Part shown: in pieces, positions 40,300 to 51,192 of the stretch
Numbering within the stretch: position 1 is the first letter of the stretch
Layout: each line of letters begins with the position of its first letter
IMG/VR virus record: IMGVR_UViG_3300020472_001862
Location: 1 to 64,000 of that record
Direction: 5' to 3' (one strand)
Source of the DNA: a virus
DNA length: 64,000 bases
Made by a program: the position numbers and the translations under genes
The notes under the pieces: generated by a model
Seen by the model: the letters and a program-made list of their open reading frames with translations, nothing else
Databases searched by the model: none
What the model was told of the DNA's origin: nothing

Positions 40300-40746
40300 C
40301 TAGATACCGAGTTCTTTCTCCGTAACTATTTTAAATTCCATGCCTTGAGACTTACAAAAATCCTTAGCAGCTATCCATTTAGCTTCGTTAACTCCGTATT
40401 GTGCTATTTCTTGTAAGTATCTTTTAGTTTTTCTTTTGCCTGGCTGTGGAGCTTTTGTAAATCTTTCAGGTTTAACCTCTATTAAATACTTCTTTATACT
40501 ATCTTTCTCTTGTACTTCTATATAGAAATCAACCATATACCTGCGTATCTTATTGTCTAATGGATTGCGATAGGGTATAGCAATCTCTTCTGATACCCAA
40601 CCTTTAATAGAGTTACTACGATCACACCAGTTCATAAACTTTAATTCGTAACTTGATCTATAGGTTATTGAGTTGAAGTCGCCGAGATACTTCGTTGGGT
40701 TCTTAGGAATAAACTTTCCTTTATAAATTTCTTTGGCATAAACCAT
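40300..40746 (-). CDS. 4: Head completion nuclease gp4-like
   Basis: The 148-residue protein starts MVYAKEIYKGKFIPKNPTKY and contains FNSITYRSSYELKFMNWCD, then YMVDFYIEVQE and YLIEVKPERF, an E...D-xn-E-x-K arrangement (E in SYELK, D in VDFY, ExK in IEVKP) of TnsA/PD-(D/E)XK-type endonucleases. This matches T4 gp4 (also called gp50/65), which acts in head completion before tail joining. It starts in the divergent late-promoter region at 40746-40781. The ATG has no strong ribosome site, but a late promoter (40781-40774) gives it a short leader. Confidence 0.85.
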   Translation of the reverse strand: MVYAKEIYKGKFIPKNPTKYLGDFNSITYRSSYELKFMNWCDRSNSIKGWVSEEIAIPYRNPLDNKIRRYMVDFYIEVQEKDSIKKYLIEVKPERFTKAPQPGKRKTKRYLQEIAQYGVNEAKWIAAKDFCKSQGMEFKIVTEKELGI

Positions 40747-40781
40747 ATAAATAAGACTATAATGTTAAATAACTATTTATA
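40746..40781. promoter_or_regulatory. Facing pair of T4-type late promoters between gp4 and gp48
   Basis: TATAAATA on the plus strand at 40746-40753 drives the gp48 gene (ATG 40795, AGGAG in the leader). TATAAATA on the minus strand at 40781-40774 drives gp4 (ATG at 40746). Because each promoter lies on the far side, the two transcripts would overlap by about ten bases at their 5' ends. Confidence 0.65.
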
Positions 40782-40794
40782 GGAGAATATTTAC

Positions 40795-41901
40795 ATGCCG
40801 ATCAAGAGTTTAATAGGATCAGCTGCTGGAGCGCTTGGACTAGGCCGCAAGAAAAATAGCCCTCAAGTATATCTATATCCCCAAGAACTGGGAGATAAAA
40901 GATTTCCTAACATGGTTAAGTTCAACATCTTTGCTAAAAAGATTACAGCAGCTAAAGGACAAAGAGACTACGGCGATTTATCTGCTTCGGATATACAAAG
41001 TCGAGCTAATGAAAATAGATCCAAAGCAGAAAACTATGAGAAGATAACAAAAAGAGCAACCTTAATAGCAGGTACAGTAGGCAGTTATTATGCTGGGAAG
41101 GCCACTTCAGGAGATAATGTTAGTAAGTTTATGGAGATGGGTAAAGGTTTATTAGGCGGAGTAGTTGCTACAGGTGTTATGGCTGCTGTAGATGAAAATC
41201 AGGAAACAGTAAAATTAAAAGAATCAATATCTCTTTATGTACCTCAATCTATTATAGCAGCTTATACGGCGAATTGGGACGAAACAGATTTGGGTCCTTT
41301 CGCAGGTCAAATAGGAGCAGGTTCAGGTGGAATTACAGATATAATGAATACAGACGCAATGGAGCTTGGAGGAAGGGGAGCTATAGCAGCAGCTGCCAAT
41401 GTACCCTCAGCAGTAGGTGTAGGAGATTTTGATTTAGGTAATTTGTTTGAAGCGACAAGCAAAAAGATTGGTAACCCATACAAAGAACAATTATTTAAAT
41501 CAATGGGCTTTAGGCAGTTTTCATTTCAATATCAATTTTCTCCTAAAAACGAGAAAGAAGCAACAGAGGTTCAAGAGATTATTAGTTTATTTAAAGAAAA
41601 TATGCACCCAGATGTTAGTGAGGATGGCATGATGTTAATTTATCCTTCAGAGTTTTCTATAGAGTTTCATCATAGAACAAGTGATACTTCATCTGCAATA
41701 AACAAAAACTTACCTAAAATATCTTCATGTGCATTAAAAAATTGTAAGGTAACTTATGGCCCAGATGGAATGTTAAACACATTTAAAAATTCAGAAGGCA
41801 TGCCAACAGAAACAACTATGGAACTACAATTTGTAGAACTAGAAACTCTTACAAGTAAACGAATAAGAGAAGCCAGAGAAGAAGGCAAGGGAGAATTTTA
41901 A
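40795..41901 (+). CDS. 48: Baseplate tail-tube cap protein gp48-like
   Basis: A 368-residue protein (T4 gp48: 364) with a Gly/Ala-rich hydrophobic stretch at about 92-130 (ATLIAGTVGSYYAGKATS, LLGGVVATGVMAAV) and a C-terminal half (FRQFSFQYQFSPKNEKEATEVQEII ... TTMELQFVELETL) resembling the tube-like domain of T4 gp48, which caps the hub and starts the tail tube. AGGAGAAT lies 7-14 bases before the ATG, behind the late promoter at 40746. It is the first of an unbroken run of baseplate genes to 61760. Confidence 0.78.
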   Translation: MPIKSLIGSAAGALGLGRKKNSPQVYLYPQELGDKRFPNMVKFNIFAKKITAAKGQRDYGDLSASDIQSRANENRSKAENYEKITKRATLIAGTVGSYYAGKATSGDNVSKFMEMGKGLLGGVVATGVMAAVDENQETVKLKESISLYVPQSIIAAYTANWDETDLGPFAGQIGAGSGGITDIMNTDAMELGGRGAIAAAANVPSAVGVGDFDLGNLFEATSKKIGNPYKEQLFKSMGFRQFSFQYQFSPKNEKEATEVQEIISLFKENMHPDVSEDGMMLIYPSEFSIEFHHRTSDTSSAINKNLPKISSCALKNCKVTYGPDGMLNTFKNSEGMPTETTMELQFVELETLTSKRIREAREEGKGEF

Positions 41902-42416
41902 TGTATTTCAAAGCACTACCCAGAATGGTTTATCCCTGGAAAGATAACGAAGGACAATTTAAAGGAGCCGTTGTACCTGATATTTTTCGTCGAGTACAAC
42001 TAGATAAATTTTTTAAGAATAGACAACTATTACTTAGTGACTGGGTAGAAGATGGGGACATGCCAGAACATGTAGCACACAAATACTATGGCTCTGTAGA
42101 GTATCATTGGATTGTATTATTATCTAATAATATTACTGATGTTAGAAAAGAATGGCCACTATCTCACAGAAGTTTAGTAGACTATGTTGAAGATAAGTAT
42201 GGCACAGGTAACGCATCGGCAGTACATCATTATATAGACAATACAACTAAATTAATCGTTGACTGGGATCAAGCAAAATTAAATGCAGGTACAATTTCAG
42301 GAGTTTCCAATTATGATTATGAAACAGAAGTTAATGATACCAAGAGGCAAATTACATTATTAAATAAAAAGTTTTTAAAGGACATCGTAACACAGTATAA
42401 AAAATTGGTGAAATAA
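41901..42416 (+). CDS. 53: Baseplate wedge protein gp53-like
   Basis: The segment DIFRRVQLDKFFKNRQLLLSDW, then PEHVAHKYYGSVEYHWIVLLSNNI reproduces the T4 gp53 pattern (DIFRNY ... PEELANAIYGNPQLYWVLLMCND). In T4, gp53 joins neighbouring wedges around the hub. At 171 residues it is slightly shorter than T4 gp53 (196). It starts in a one-base stop/start overlap (TAATG) with gp48. The gp27-like gene begins 4 bases downstream. Confidence 0.85.
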   Translation: MYFKALPRMVYPWKDNEGQFKGAVVPDIFRRVQLDKFFKNRQLLLSDWVEDGDMPEHVAHKYYGSVEYHWIVLLSNNITDVRKEWPLSHRSLVDYVEDKYGTGNASAVHHYIDNTTKLIVDWDQAKLNAGTISGVSNYDYETEVNDTKRQITLLNKKFLKDIVTQYKKLVK

Positions 42417-42420
42417 TATT

Positions 42421-43812
42421 ATGGCCGAGGAAGTTTTAATAAAGCCCGGTGATGTAACAATAGACGAACTGTTCATTACAGCACACGATGGCACAAACTA
42501 CAATCTTAAAGACGAAGGAATGTTCGCAGAAATTAACATATATGAGGATATATGGAATAAGTTTTTGACAGGAAACATTGCTCTTAAAGATGCTACCAAC
42601 TTTATAACAAACGCCCCTATAATGGGAGGCGAGTTAATAACAATAAAATTAAGAACTAATACCTTCGAGGATACACCAGATACAATTATAGATAAATCAT
42701 TTCAAATTTATTCAATTAAGAATAGAGCATTAAATAATGATAGGGAACAATTATACATGTTAAACTTTTGTTCTATAGAAATGATGTCAGATCAAACACA
42801 TACATTATCTCAAAGATATAAAGGCAATACTGAGGATATTATAAAAAACATATATGATAATTTTATAGTAGAAGCAAGACGTCCAATGGAAGGAACAGAC
42901 CCAACAGGTATTCTTATAGGAGATACACCTCATGTTTCCAATATAAACTTTATTGCAAACAACTGGACACCAGTACAAACTTTTGATTTTATGTCTAAAT
43001 ATATTAGAGGCAATAAACATGTAGGGGCAGATTTTATATTCTATGAGTCATCCAAACGATTTTATTTTACCTCATTACAAGCATTAATAAATGATGGTAA
43101 AGATAATGTTTTTGAGGAATATGTTTATTCTCCTTCGAATTTAAAAGTAGAACACAGGAGTTCAGGAGATAAGTTTATTGGTACTCCTTTGCCTTTACCC
43201 TGGTGTAAAATTGATGCTATGAAAATACCTAGAACTATAGACATTATAGATGGACAAGACTCAGGATACTATGCCCAAAGTGTAAGAGCATATGATATAT
43301 TTACAAAAGAAACTATAGCAGCTGAAATTGATGTTAGAAAAGATTTTAGTAAATTTGTTCATACTGATGATGGAACACCTGTACCTGAAGGAATAAAAAG
43401 AAATCCTAACTCAATGACAACATTAAAGGTATTGAATAGTGTAAACAATATGACACAAACAGCAAATATACCTGGCTCAAAATCAGGCAATTCTGATAGT
43501 GAAAATATTATAGGAGCAAGTTTATTTAGAGACAATTATTTTAATTCTTTCAAAGACTTTCAATTTGAAATAGATGTGCCTGGTAGGACAGATATAGAAT
43601 GTGGTAATATAATTTACATACAATATCCATCACCTAGATCTAAAACAGCAGATTTAAGTTTTGATGATATATACGATAAACAATTATCAGGCAAGTATAT
43701 TATTACAGCAATAAGACATAAAATAGATACAGTAGCTCATGTTATGAAAATGGAAATTATGAAAAATGGATTGCCTGAATCAATGGGTGAGCCGGAGAGT
43801 AGAGATGAGTAA
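42421..43812 (+). CDS. 27: Baseplate hub protein, gp27-like
   Basis: A 463-residue beta-rich protein whose first 120 residues (FAEINIYEDIWNKFLTGNIALKD, GGELITIKLRTN) have the features of gp27-type hub domains. Its place immediately before gp5, its structural partner in the T4 hub trimer, supports this. T4 gp27 has 391 residues. It is followed by gp5, which starts inside its last eight bases. The identity rests on gene order plus limited sequence pattern. Confidence 0.68.
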   Translation: MAEEVLIKPGDVTIDELFITAHDGTNYNLKDEGMFAEINIYEDIWNKFLTGNIALKDATNFITNAPIMGGELITIKLRTNTFEDTPDTIIDKSFQIYSIKNRALNNDREQLYMLNFCSIEMMSDQTHTLSQRYKGNTEDIIKNIYDNFIVEARRPMEGTDPTGILIGDTPHVSNINFIANNWTPVQTFDFMSKYIRGNKHVGADFIFYESSKRFYFTSLQALINDGKDNVFEEYVYSPSNLKVEHRSSGDKFIGTPLPLPWCKIDAMKIPRTIDIIDGQDSGYYAQSVRAYDIFTKETIAAEIDVRKDFSKFVHTDDGTPVPEGIKRNPNSMTTLKVLNSVNNMTQTANIPGSKSGNSDSENIIGASLFRDNYFNSFKDFQFEIDVPGRTDIECGNIIYIQYPSPRSKTADLSFDDIYDKQLSGKYIITAIRHKIDTVAHVMKMEIMKNGLPESMGEPESRDE

Positions 43813-45361
43813 ATTAAAAAATTATGGTAGATTAAATGTTCCAGATTTTGTCTGGTGGATAGGTGTTGTAGAATCAAGAGCTGATATTACAAAAACAGGA
43901 AGATACAGAGTTAGAATTATGGGGTATCATACTTCTGATACAGAAATACTTCCTACTAAAGACTTGCCTTATGCGCCTGTTATAAACGATCCTACAAATG
44001 CAAGTACATCTGGAATTATGGAAAACCCTAATCTATTACCTGGCTCAACAGTAATAGGATTTTTCTCTGATGGTGATGAAGCACAAATGCCTGTTATATT
44101 AGGTTCCATATCAGGACTCCCTGCAAAGAAAAACGAAGATATTTATGTAGAAGAAGGATTTAAAGACCCTACTAAAACATATCCTAGAGGAGGTTTTGAT
44201 GAGCCTCTTCAAGACGGATTAGCAGGAGCAGGAGAACCTGACATATCTAGACTTGCTAGAGATGAAGCAGCAGAAACACATTACACACTACAAACAAAAA
44301 GAGCTGAACGAGAAGTAGATATAAGAACAGCATCAGCTCCTTCAGTAGAAACAGATCAAATATTAGATGATAAAGAAGGCATAGATTACGAAGGACAAAA
44401 ATGGGAAGAACCTTATGCCAGAGGTAAAGGCCCATATAAAACATTTGAAATGGAAGAATTTACTCCTAAATATTGGGACGCTCTATCAGATCTAAAATCA
44501 GGAGGGACAGGTATTCCTAAAGAGCCAGGAACATATACTTCCATGTATCCTTATAATCAAGTTAGAGAAACAGAATCAGGATTTACTACAGAAATTGATA
44601 ACACAGCAGGCAACGAAAGATATGCTTGGTATCACCCTGTAGGAAATTTTGAGGAAGTACAAGCAGACGGAACAAGAGTAAATAAAATTAAAGGCTCTGA
44701 CTATGAGATTGTAGCAAAAGATAAAAATGTTCTTATAAGAGGTTCTTGCAATGTAACTATATTAGGCGATGCCAAAATGTTAGTATCAGGAAACAAATAT
44801 GAGGAAGTCGAAGGAGATTATTTCTTAACAGTTTTAGGAGACAGAGTTACAAAAATTAATGGTAACGATATTAAATCTGTTATAACAGATGAAAACACAT
44901 CTATAAAAGGAAACAGAACAGTTCGTGTAGCATTGGATGATACACAAACAATAGTAGGAAAACAAGAAGAAACGGTTGCTAAATCTAAGAGTGAGAAAGT
45001 AGGAGGCAATGTAACAGAAACATTTGCTGGAACACATAATACAGTGGTTTCTAAAACTAGATTTAATCAAATAGGAAGTCATAGCAATGTACAAGTAGGT
45101 GGCAACTTATCATTAGGAGCAGGTGGAACAAGCACATTGGCATCTCAAGGAGATCAAACAATAAGAACATTTGCAAACTTAGATATGGATGCAGATGTTT
45201 CAATGACTATTGATTCACCTACAATGTCTATAGATGGACCTGCAGGAAATATTACATCTAATAATGTAACATTACATACACATACACATGGACAAACAGG
45301 TGGTACCAACCCAGATTCAGATAAAGATGTAGATACAAAAGCACCTACATCAGGAACATAA
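43805..45361 (+). CDS. 5: Central spike protein gp5-like, without lysozyme domain
   Basis: I take the ATG at 43805 (MSKLKNYGRLNVPDFVWW). Residues about 10-110 form the N-terminal OB-fold (WWIGVVESR...GRYRVRIMGYH...VIGFFSDGDEAQMPVILG), followed by a linker and a C-terminal region of repeating VxGN and VEGD-type strands (about 310-480), the three-stranded beta helix of the needle. The end carries HTHTHG, the metal-binding tip motif of VgrG/gp5 spikes. T4 gp5 has a lysozyme domain between these parts; here it is missing, and the separate lysozyme at 34365 may replace it. It pierces the outer membrane during infection. Confidence 0.88.
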   Translation: MSKLKNYGRLNVPDFVWWIGVVESRADITKTGRYRVRIMGYHTSDTEILPTKDLPYAPVINDPTNASTSGIMENPNLLPGSTVIGFFSDGDEAQMPVILGSISGLPAKKNEDIYVEEGFKDPTKTYPRGGFDEPLQDGLAGAGEPDISRLARDEAAETHYTLQTKRAEREVDIRTASAPSVETDQILDDKEGIDYEGQKWEEPYARGKGPYKTFEMEEFTPKYWDALSDLKSGGTGIPKEPGTYTSMYPYNQVRETESGFTTEIDNTAGNERYAWYHPVGNFEEVQADGTRVNKIKGSDYEIVAKDKNVLIRGSCNVTILGDAKMLVSGNKYEEVEGDYFLTVLGDRVTKINGNDIKSVITDENTSIKGNRTVRVALDDTQTIVGKQEETVAKSKSEKVGGNVTETFAGTHNTVVSKTRFNQIGSHSNVQVGGNLSLGAGGTSTLASQGDQTIRTFANLDMDADVSMTIDSPTMSIDGPAGNITSNNVTLHTHTHGQTGGTNPDSDKDVDTKAPTSGT

Positions 45362-45373
45362 TAGGAGGATAAA

Positions 45374-45979
45374 ATGAGTTGCGGATTATCAGAAGCAATG
45401 AAGGGAGCAGCAGATCAAGTAGATGCTTTAAACGAAAAATTTGATGCTGCAGTTATGAATTCACCAATAGGAGAATTAGGAAATATAGCAGAGAAGGCAG
45501 AGGCAGCAGCACAAGGTGTTATGGATAAATTAAATGATGCCATACCATCAATTAAACTTCCTAACTTGCCTTTTGATCAACTACCATTACAAGATCAATT
45601 TAAAGAGTTGGCAGCATTAACAGCATTGGGTATATTACAAGCGCCAAAAATAGCTCAACAACTTGAATTAATGAAAAGAAAGTATAAAGGTACTGATATA
45701 GACATAGATAATTTAGCACAACTATTAAGAAGCGGTGCAATGGATATAGATAAAATATGTAAACTAGTACCTAATGTAGACATGCAAGGTGTTAATGTAG
45801 AAGTCAAAGGTGTACCTACATCATTTCCAGACATCGATCCTGTGGCACTAATTAGAAAAGGTAAGTTACCAGACTCTCCTATTATAGACAAAGACTTTAT
45901 TCATTTAGATACACGGGTTGTTAGCAAAAAACAAGCTGATGATTTTTTAACTATAGAGCTACCATCCTTTGACTTTTAA
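45374..45979 (+). CDS. Hypothetical baseplate-region protein, 201 aa
   Basis: An Ala/Asp-rich protein with helical N-terminal two thirds and a beta/proline-containing end (VEVKGVPTSFPDIDPV). TAGGAGGATAAA precedes the ATG. A protein of this character lies between gp5 and gp25 in many marine T4-like phages; its role is unknown to me. Position and co-orientation suggest a virion or baseplate-assembly protein. A late promoter lies between its end and gp25. Confidence 0.6.
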   Translation: MSCGLSEAMKGAADQVDALNEKFDAAVMNSPIGELGNIAEKAEAAAQGVMDKLNDAIPSIKLPNLPFDQLPLQDQFKELAALTALGILQAPKIAQQLELMKRKYKGTDIDIDNLAQLLRSGAMDIDKICKLVPNVDMQGVNVEVKGVPTSFPDIDPVALIRKGKLPDSPIIDKDFIHLDTRVVSKKQADDFLTIELPSFDF

Positions 45980-45980
45980 G

Positions 45981-45988
45981 TATAAATA
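45981..45988 (+). promoter_or_regulatory. T4-type late promoter abutting gp25
   Basis: TATAAATACTAAT followed directly by the ATG at 45994, an extended match to the T4 late consensus. Predicted +1 is the A of the start codon, and no ribosome site is present. Confidence 0.7.
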
Positions 45989-45993
45989 CTAAT

Positions 45994-46398
45994 ATGGCCG
46001 TTCAAAGACAAAAAATAACTAGACTATATAAAGATTTCGATCTAGCCTTCGGTAAAAATGCAATAACGGGTGATATTAATAAAAAGCTAGATGTAAATGC
46101 TGTTAAACAGTCAATGAAGAATTTAATATTAACTGAGCTTATGGAAAGACCTTTCCAACCAGACTTGGGTTCTGCTTTAGCTGGTTTGTTATTTGAAAAT
46201 GCTACAATGTTTACAACAGAAAGAATCAAAGTAACAATAGAAACATTATTAGAAAACTTTGAAAGACGTGCAAAAATTAATAGTATAGATGTAGAACCTA
46301 ATATTGATAATAATAGGTATGATGTATCAATTAATTTTTATGTTATAGGTATTAACGAGCCACAAGAATTAGAAGTCAAACTAGAGAGAATACGATAA
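45994..46398 (+). CDS. 25: Baseplate wedge protein gp25-like
   Basis: The 134-residue sequence matches the gp25/GpW family: KDFDLAF near the start, ERPFQPDLGSALAGLLFEN (the conserved Glu-x-x-F-x-P-x-x-G loop) and TIETLLENFERRAKINSIDV. T4 gp25 (132 residues) links the baseplate wedge to the sheath and is among the most conserved contractile-tail proteins. It has a late promoter whose predicted start coincides with its ATG. The gp6 gene begins at the last base of its stop codon. Confidence 0.92.
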   Translation: MAVQRQKITRLYKDFDLAFGKNAITGDINKKLDVNAVKQSMKNLILTELMERPFQPDLGSALAGLLFENATMFTTERIKVTIETLLENFERRAKINSIDVEPNIDNNRYDVSINFYVIGINEPQELEVKLERIR

Positions 46399-48302
46399 TG
46401 GCACAATTAAATTTAACAGAATTAGACTTTGAAGATATAAAAACTAATCTAAAAGCTTATCTGAAATCACAAAGTGAATTTTCAGACTATAACTTTGAAG
46501 GGTCAGGCTTAGCAACACTAATAGATTTGTTAGCATACAATACACATTATAATGGTATGTTAGCACACATGGTTTCAAATGAAAACTTTATTGATACTGC
46601 TGTAAAAAGAGAATCAGTAGTATCTATTGCAAAGGCACTAGGATATACCCCGAGATCATATTTAGGAGCAACTGCAACAGTAACAGCTACAGTAACACCA
46701 CCCACATCTTTTACAGATACAACCTTAGAACTTAGTAGAGATACTGCTTTTACATCTGCTATAGGAGGCGTAACATATAATTTTTATCCTTTAGAAAGTG
46801 TAACAGCCTCAGCACAAGTTATGGACGGTGTAACAAAATTTGTTTTTACAGACTTATTATTAAAAGAGGGTGTAAGAACATCAAACTCATTCACAGTAGA
46901 GGCAGCAAATCCTCAAGGTCCTTATATTATTCCTAATAGAAGTGTTGATGCTTCTACAATAAGAGCTAGAGTACAAACATCTTTAGGAGACACTTCACTA
47001 ACTACATGGAATAAATCTACAACAATATTAGATGTTAAAAAAGATAGTAGAGTATATTGGTTAGAAGAAGGAATAGATGGATTAACACAATTAAGATTTG
47101 GAGATGGTGTGCTAGGAACAAAACTTGCTGTGGACAATATTCTTTCAGTAGATTATATTGCAAGTTCAGGCACAACACCCAATGGAGCCAAAACATTTAA
47201 TGTAGCTGGGATAGTATCATCATCAGGCGAAACTGTTTCTGTTGCTACTTCTAGTCCAGCATCAGGAGGCAACATCCAGGAAACAGTAGATGAGATTAGA
47301 TTTAACGCACCAAGATTAAATGCTACAAGAGATAGAGCAGTTACAGAATCAGATTACAAATCATTAATATTACAAAGTAACTCTAATATACAATCGGTAG
47401 CAGTTTGGGGAGGAGAGAAAAACGATCCTCCTATATATGGTAAAGTATTCATTTCATTAAATCCTGTCGAAGGACAAATTATAACAGACCAGGATAAAGA
47501 TAATATTAAGAATAGTATTATTGATCCTAAAACACCTGTAGCTATTACACCTGAATTTGTAGATCCAGAATACACATACTTACAACTAGAAGTTATATCT
47601 ACATATGATCCTAAGATTACAGGATTAACAAAGGGTGAAATAGAAACAGCAATTAAATTACAAATAGACAACTATTTTACAAACTACTTAAACAAGTTAA
47701 ATAAAAGTTTTTATTATAGTAGACTACACGATTTAATTAATGCACAAACACCTGCTATTATATCTACAAACATACAAATAGGATTACAAAAAAGAGTTAA
47801 GGTTACATTAAATAGTGACTTTAACTATACGGTTAAGTTTAATCAAAAACTTAATCCTAGAGAATTATCAAGTACATTTTTTAACTTGGAAACATCGGGC
47901 TCAATTACCAAAGTATCTTTATCCGATGTTCCAGCATCAACAGTAGTTGCACCATTATATAGTGGAACAGGAGTAGTTAACGCAGTAGGAATAGACGGTT
48001 CAATTATTAAGGCAGTAGGAACAATTAACTACGATACAGGAACAGTAGAATTGCCTGCAATGAAGATTACAAGTTTATTAGGAACAGAAACAAATTTAAG
48101 AATTAATGTAAAACCTCATGACAGTATTAAAGACATTACAACACAAGCTCTAATTAGAACATCTGATACAAGTACAGCAGCAGTAATTGCAAAACCTTCT
48201 CGTAATACAGTTTTATCTAAAGATGATAGTGTTTTAAATTCTACAATTAATACAACATCAGGTATAAAAATAACAGCTACTAAAGAAGTCGAAGAAGTTT
48301 AA
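46398..48302 (+). CDS. 6: Baseplate wedge protein gp6-like
   Basis: The start ([23 protein letters not shown]), [25 protein letters not shown] and [20 protein letters not shown]-type segments correspond to T4 gp6, the dimeric clamp that forms the inner baseplate ring (660 residues in T4, 634 here), related to gpJ of P2. The C-terminal domain is beta-rich. It overlaps gp25 and the next gene by single bases (TAATG), so wedge proteins are translated as a coupled set. Confidence 0.9.
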   Translation: MAQLNLTELDFEDIKTNLKAYLKSQSEFSDYNFEGSGLATLIDLLAYNTHYNGMLAHMVSNENFIDTAVKRESVVSIAKALGYTPRSYLGATATVTATVTPPTSFTDTTLELSRDTAFTSAIGGVTYNFYPLESVTASAQVMDGVTKFVFTDLLLKEGVRTSNSFTVEAANPQGPYIIPNRSVDASTIRARVQTSLGDTSLTTWNKSTTILDVKKDSRVYWLEEGIDGLTQLRFGDGVLGTKLAVDNILSVDYIASSGTTPNGAKTFNVAGIVSSSGETVSVATSSPASGGNIQETVDEIRFNAPRLNATRDRAVTESDYKSLILQSNSNIQSVAVWGGEKNDPPIYGKVFISLNPVEGQIITDQDKDNIKNSIIDPKTPVAITPEFVDPEYTYLQLEVISTYDPKITGLTKGEIETAIKLQIDNYFTNYLNKLNKSFYYSRLHDLINAQTPAIISTNIQIGLQKRVKVTLNSDFNYTVKFNQKLNPRELSSTFFNLETSGSITKVSLSDVPASTVVAPLYSGTGVVNAVGIDGSIIKAVGTINYDTGTVELPAMKITSLLGTETNLRINVKPHDSIKDITTQALIRTSDTSTAAVIAKPSRNTVLSKDDSVLNSTINTTSGIKITATKEVEEV

Positions 48303-51169
48303 TGGCAGATTATATTCCATCATATTATAGATATGTATCATCTATAACAGTTACAGCCGGAGGTACGGGGTATAATAATGCTCCTACAGTTACCTTAACC
48401 GGCGGTGATGGAACGGGCGCAACAGCAACTGCAACAATATTCAGTGGATCAATAACAGGCTTTGTTATTACAAACAAAGGCACCGGCTATAATACTGCAC
48501 CCACAGTTACAATAACACCTCACGCTAGCGATACAACAGCAACAGGAGCAGCAGGTACAGCAGTATTAGACGCAGCTCAAGGAGCTTCTAGTTTAGAAAT
48601 AACAAATAACAGTTTTTTAATTAAGGAACAGGTACCTCAATATATTAGAACAGAGTATCCTGTATTCGTTACATTCCTAGAAAAGTATTATGCTTTTATG
48701 GACGCCAATTATGGTGAGCCTAATAATTATGTTTCAGATATAGATTATGCCCAGGAAGCATTCTTAGATAAATGGCGCGGAGCATTAGTATCAGATTTTC
48801 CTAAACTATTAAGCGCAGATAAATCCTTCTTTTATAAAAGAGCAAAAGATTTTTATGAATCTAAAGGCAGTAAAAGATCTATAGAAGCTTGGTTTAGAGT
48901 ATTATTTAATGAAAATGTAGAAGTATTATATCCTTATCAATATGTACTTAAACCTTCAGACGGCATCTATAATGTAGAAACAGCCGTTAAGATTCAAGAA
49001 GCAGAACATGGTGGAGGCAGTTTAGAACCACTTACATTAGAAGGTAAAAAGATTGATCTTAGATATAAAGAAACAACAGGTACAGTTTCAATCACAAAAA
49101 CTGTTAATGCTAGTGTAAGAAGAGTAGAAAAGAACACATACCAAACAAATGGATTAACCTTACAAAGATTTGAATTAATCTTAGCATTCGATGATGCCGG
49201 CGTAACAACTATTGAAGGACCAGGAGCAGGAGCAACTTTTACTGCTGCAGTTTCAGGAGGAGCAATAACAGGCATTACAGTTGATACTGCAGGATCAGGT
49301 TATAACGCAGCACCTCCCGTACAAATTTTCCCAGCTTCAGGAGATACAATAACAACACAAGCAACAGCACATGCTTTAGTAGCTGATGGAAAAATTACAA
49401 GTATTGTTATAGACAATGCAGGAGCAGGATATACAAGTGCTCCAACAATAGAATTAGATTTAGAATCTATTAAATCCTATGTTGTAGATGACGGTGCAGC
49501 AAACAACGACTCAGATATATATGGTTATATTGTTAGAGTATTAACAGGTGTATCATTTAAATCTTACACAGGCTCAGCAGCTAACGCAGGATTTAAAGTA
49601 GGACAGATATTTGCTATAAACGAAACAGGAGATGACGGAAAAGCATACGCCATCTCAGGTTATTTTGCTGAGGACTATACATTTATAGGTGGCTCTAATG
49701 ATGCCTATATAAGAGTAACAGCTGTAACAACATCAGGCCTTCCATCAGCATTTACCGTTGTAAATCCAGGATCAACATTCCTTAAAGATACAGCGGACAT
49801 ACAAATTACCTCTCCCTCAGGAGAGACATGTACTATTACATTAACAACAGGATATCTATTTTCATACGAAGGTAAATATAAAAACGACCAAGGTAAATTA
49901 TCCGATGTTAATGTACTGGCAGACAACAAACGATACCAACCATTCTCTTATGTAATTAAATCGGGTATTGCACAAACAACTTGGAATAGAGCTTTACGAG
50001 ATACAGTTCACCCTTCAGGTATGGAAGTGTTTGGAGATTTAATTGTTAAAAGTGAGATAGACTTTAATGTAGAATTTAGTGTTGAATCTACAGGATACAC
50101 ATTCTACATATTTGATGCCGATGATCTAGTAACGACAGTTGAAACTGTTGGTATATTAGTAGAGAAAGCGTTATCAGAAACACCAACAGTAACAGAAAAT
50201 CATGGAATACATTTTGTTCCTGCAGGTAAGACAGATACTACACTTGCTACAGACCAAGGATCTAATCCTTATGTTGTAAGTGGGTATTGGAATGATGATA
50301 GTGATGGTATATCATCAGACAATTATAATATTGGAGACGAACAATTTATTCTAGATGTTTCTAAAGCGTTCGTGGAGACACTAACTGTTTCTGATAGTGT
50401 TGCAGAAGATGCAATAGATATTAGTTTTGTTAGAGCATTTACTGATTCAACAACATCAGTTTTAGATACTCCAGCCAAACACTTTACTAAATCATTCTTA
50501 GAAGCATTTAATAATACATATTGGACACCAGCAAATGGCACAAATGCCTATACAAACGATTTGGCTGATAATGGTGACAATCAATATTATGTGGCAACAA
50601 GTTTAGGATCAGTAACAGTTACAGAATCTATTGATGTAGAAAGAATATTAGGTATTCCAGGACTAGATGAGACAGTATCAGTAACCGAGGTTGCCCAAAT
50701 AAATACATCATTTAATAGAGCTCTAAGTGATACTGGTACAGCACAAGATCCTACTTTTGTAGTAGATCTAAGTGTTTCTTATACTGATACAACATCTAAC
50801 ACAGATACAAGTGTAGTATCAGTATCCAAAGTATTAGCTAATTCAATAACAGTTACAGAAGCTGTGGTATTAGCATACTTCAACAATGTAACAGAGTCCA
50901 TAACAGTAAGTGATTCTGATACATTACAAATAAATAAACCAGTTTCTGAATCTTTAACAGGATCGGAAGCGATAAACAGTATAAATACAAGTAAAGGTAT
51001 AACAGAAAACACCTCAGGTGTTGCAGAATCCTTAGCTAATGCACTTAACAAACCAGCAGTAGCTGATAGTGCAGGAGCTACAGACACAGGTATAGGATCA
51101 ATGCAAGATTATGCAGATCCCTCATATCTTTCAGAGGATTATGTAGGAACCGGTTGGAACTTTACATAA
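48302..51169 (+). CDS. Large baseplate protein at the gp7 position, 955 aa
   Basis: It stands where gene 7 lies in T4. Residues about 12-72 and 297-382 carry GGxGY-x-x-x-P-x-V modules, between which lies a domain ([46 protein letters not shown]) seen in baseplate proteins of marine T4-like phages. The last 350 residues repeat segments of the type ESITVSDS and SESLTGSEA, suggesting strand-rich stalk repeats. It is likely a wedge or fibre-bearing component. T4 gp7 has 1032 residues, but I cannot claim homology beyond position and size. Confidence 0.65.
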   Translation: MADYIPSYYRYVSSITVTAGGTGYNNAPTVTLTGGDGTGATATATIFSGSITGFVITNKGTGYNTAPTVTITPHASDTTATGAAGTAVLDAAQGASSLEITNNSFLIKEQVPQYIRTEYPVFVTFLEKYYAFMDANYGEPNNYVSDIDYAQEAFLDKWRGALVSDFPKLLSADKSFFYKRAKDFYESKGSKRSIEAWFRVLFNENVEVLYPYQYVLKPSDGIYNVETAVKIQEAEHGGGSLEPLTLEGKKIDLRYKETTGTVSITKTVNASVRRVEKNTYQTNGLTLQRFELILAFDDAGVTTIEGPGAGATFTAAVSGGAITGITVDTAGSGYNAAPPVQIFPASGDTITTQATAHALVADGKITSIVIDNAGAGYTSAPTIELDLESIKSYVVDDGAANNDSDIYGYIVRVLTGVSFKSYTGSAANAGFKVGQIFAINETGDDGKAYAISGYFAEDYTFIGGSNDAYIRVTAVTTSGLPSAFTVVNPGSTFLKDTADIQITSPSGETCTITLTTGYLFSYEGKYKNDQGKLSDVNVLADNKRYQPFSYVIKSGIAQTTWNRALRDTVHPSGMEVFGDLIVKSEIDFNVEFSVESTGYTFYIFDADDLVTTVETVGILVEKALSETPTVTENHGIHFVPAGKTDTTLATDQGSNPYVVSGYWNDDSDGISSDNYNIGDEQFILDVSKAFVETLTVSDSVAEDAIDISFVRAFTDSTTSVLDTPAKHFTKSFLEAFNNTYWTPANGTNAYTNDLADNGDNQYYVATSLGSVTVTESIDVERILGIPGLDETVSVTEVAQINTSFNRALSDTGTAQDPTFVVDLSVSYTDTTSNTDTSVVSVSKVLANSITVTEAVVLAYFNNVTESITVSDSDTLQINKPVSESLTGSEAINSINTSKGITENTSGVAESLANALNKPAVADSAGATDTGIGSMQDYADPSYLSEDYVGTGWNFT

Positions 51170-51192
51170 GATAAACATATTAGGAGAAGAAA

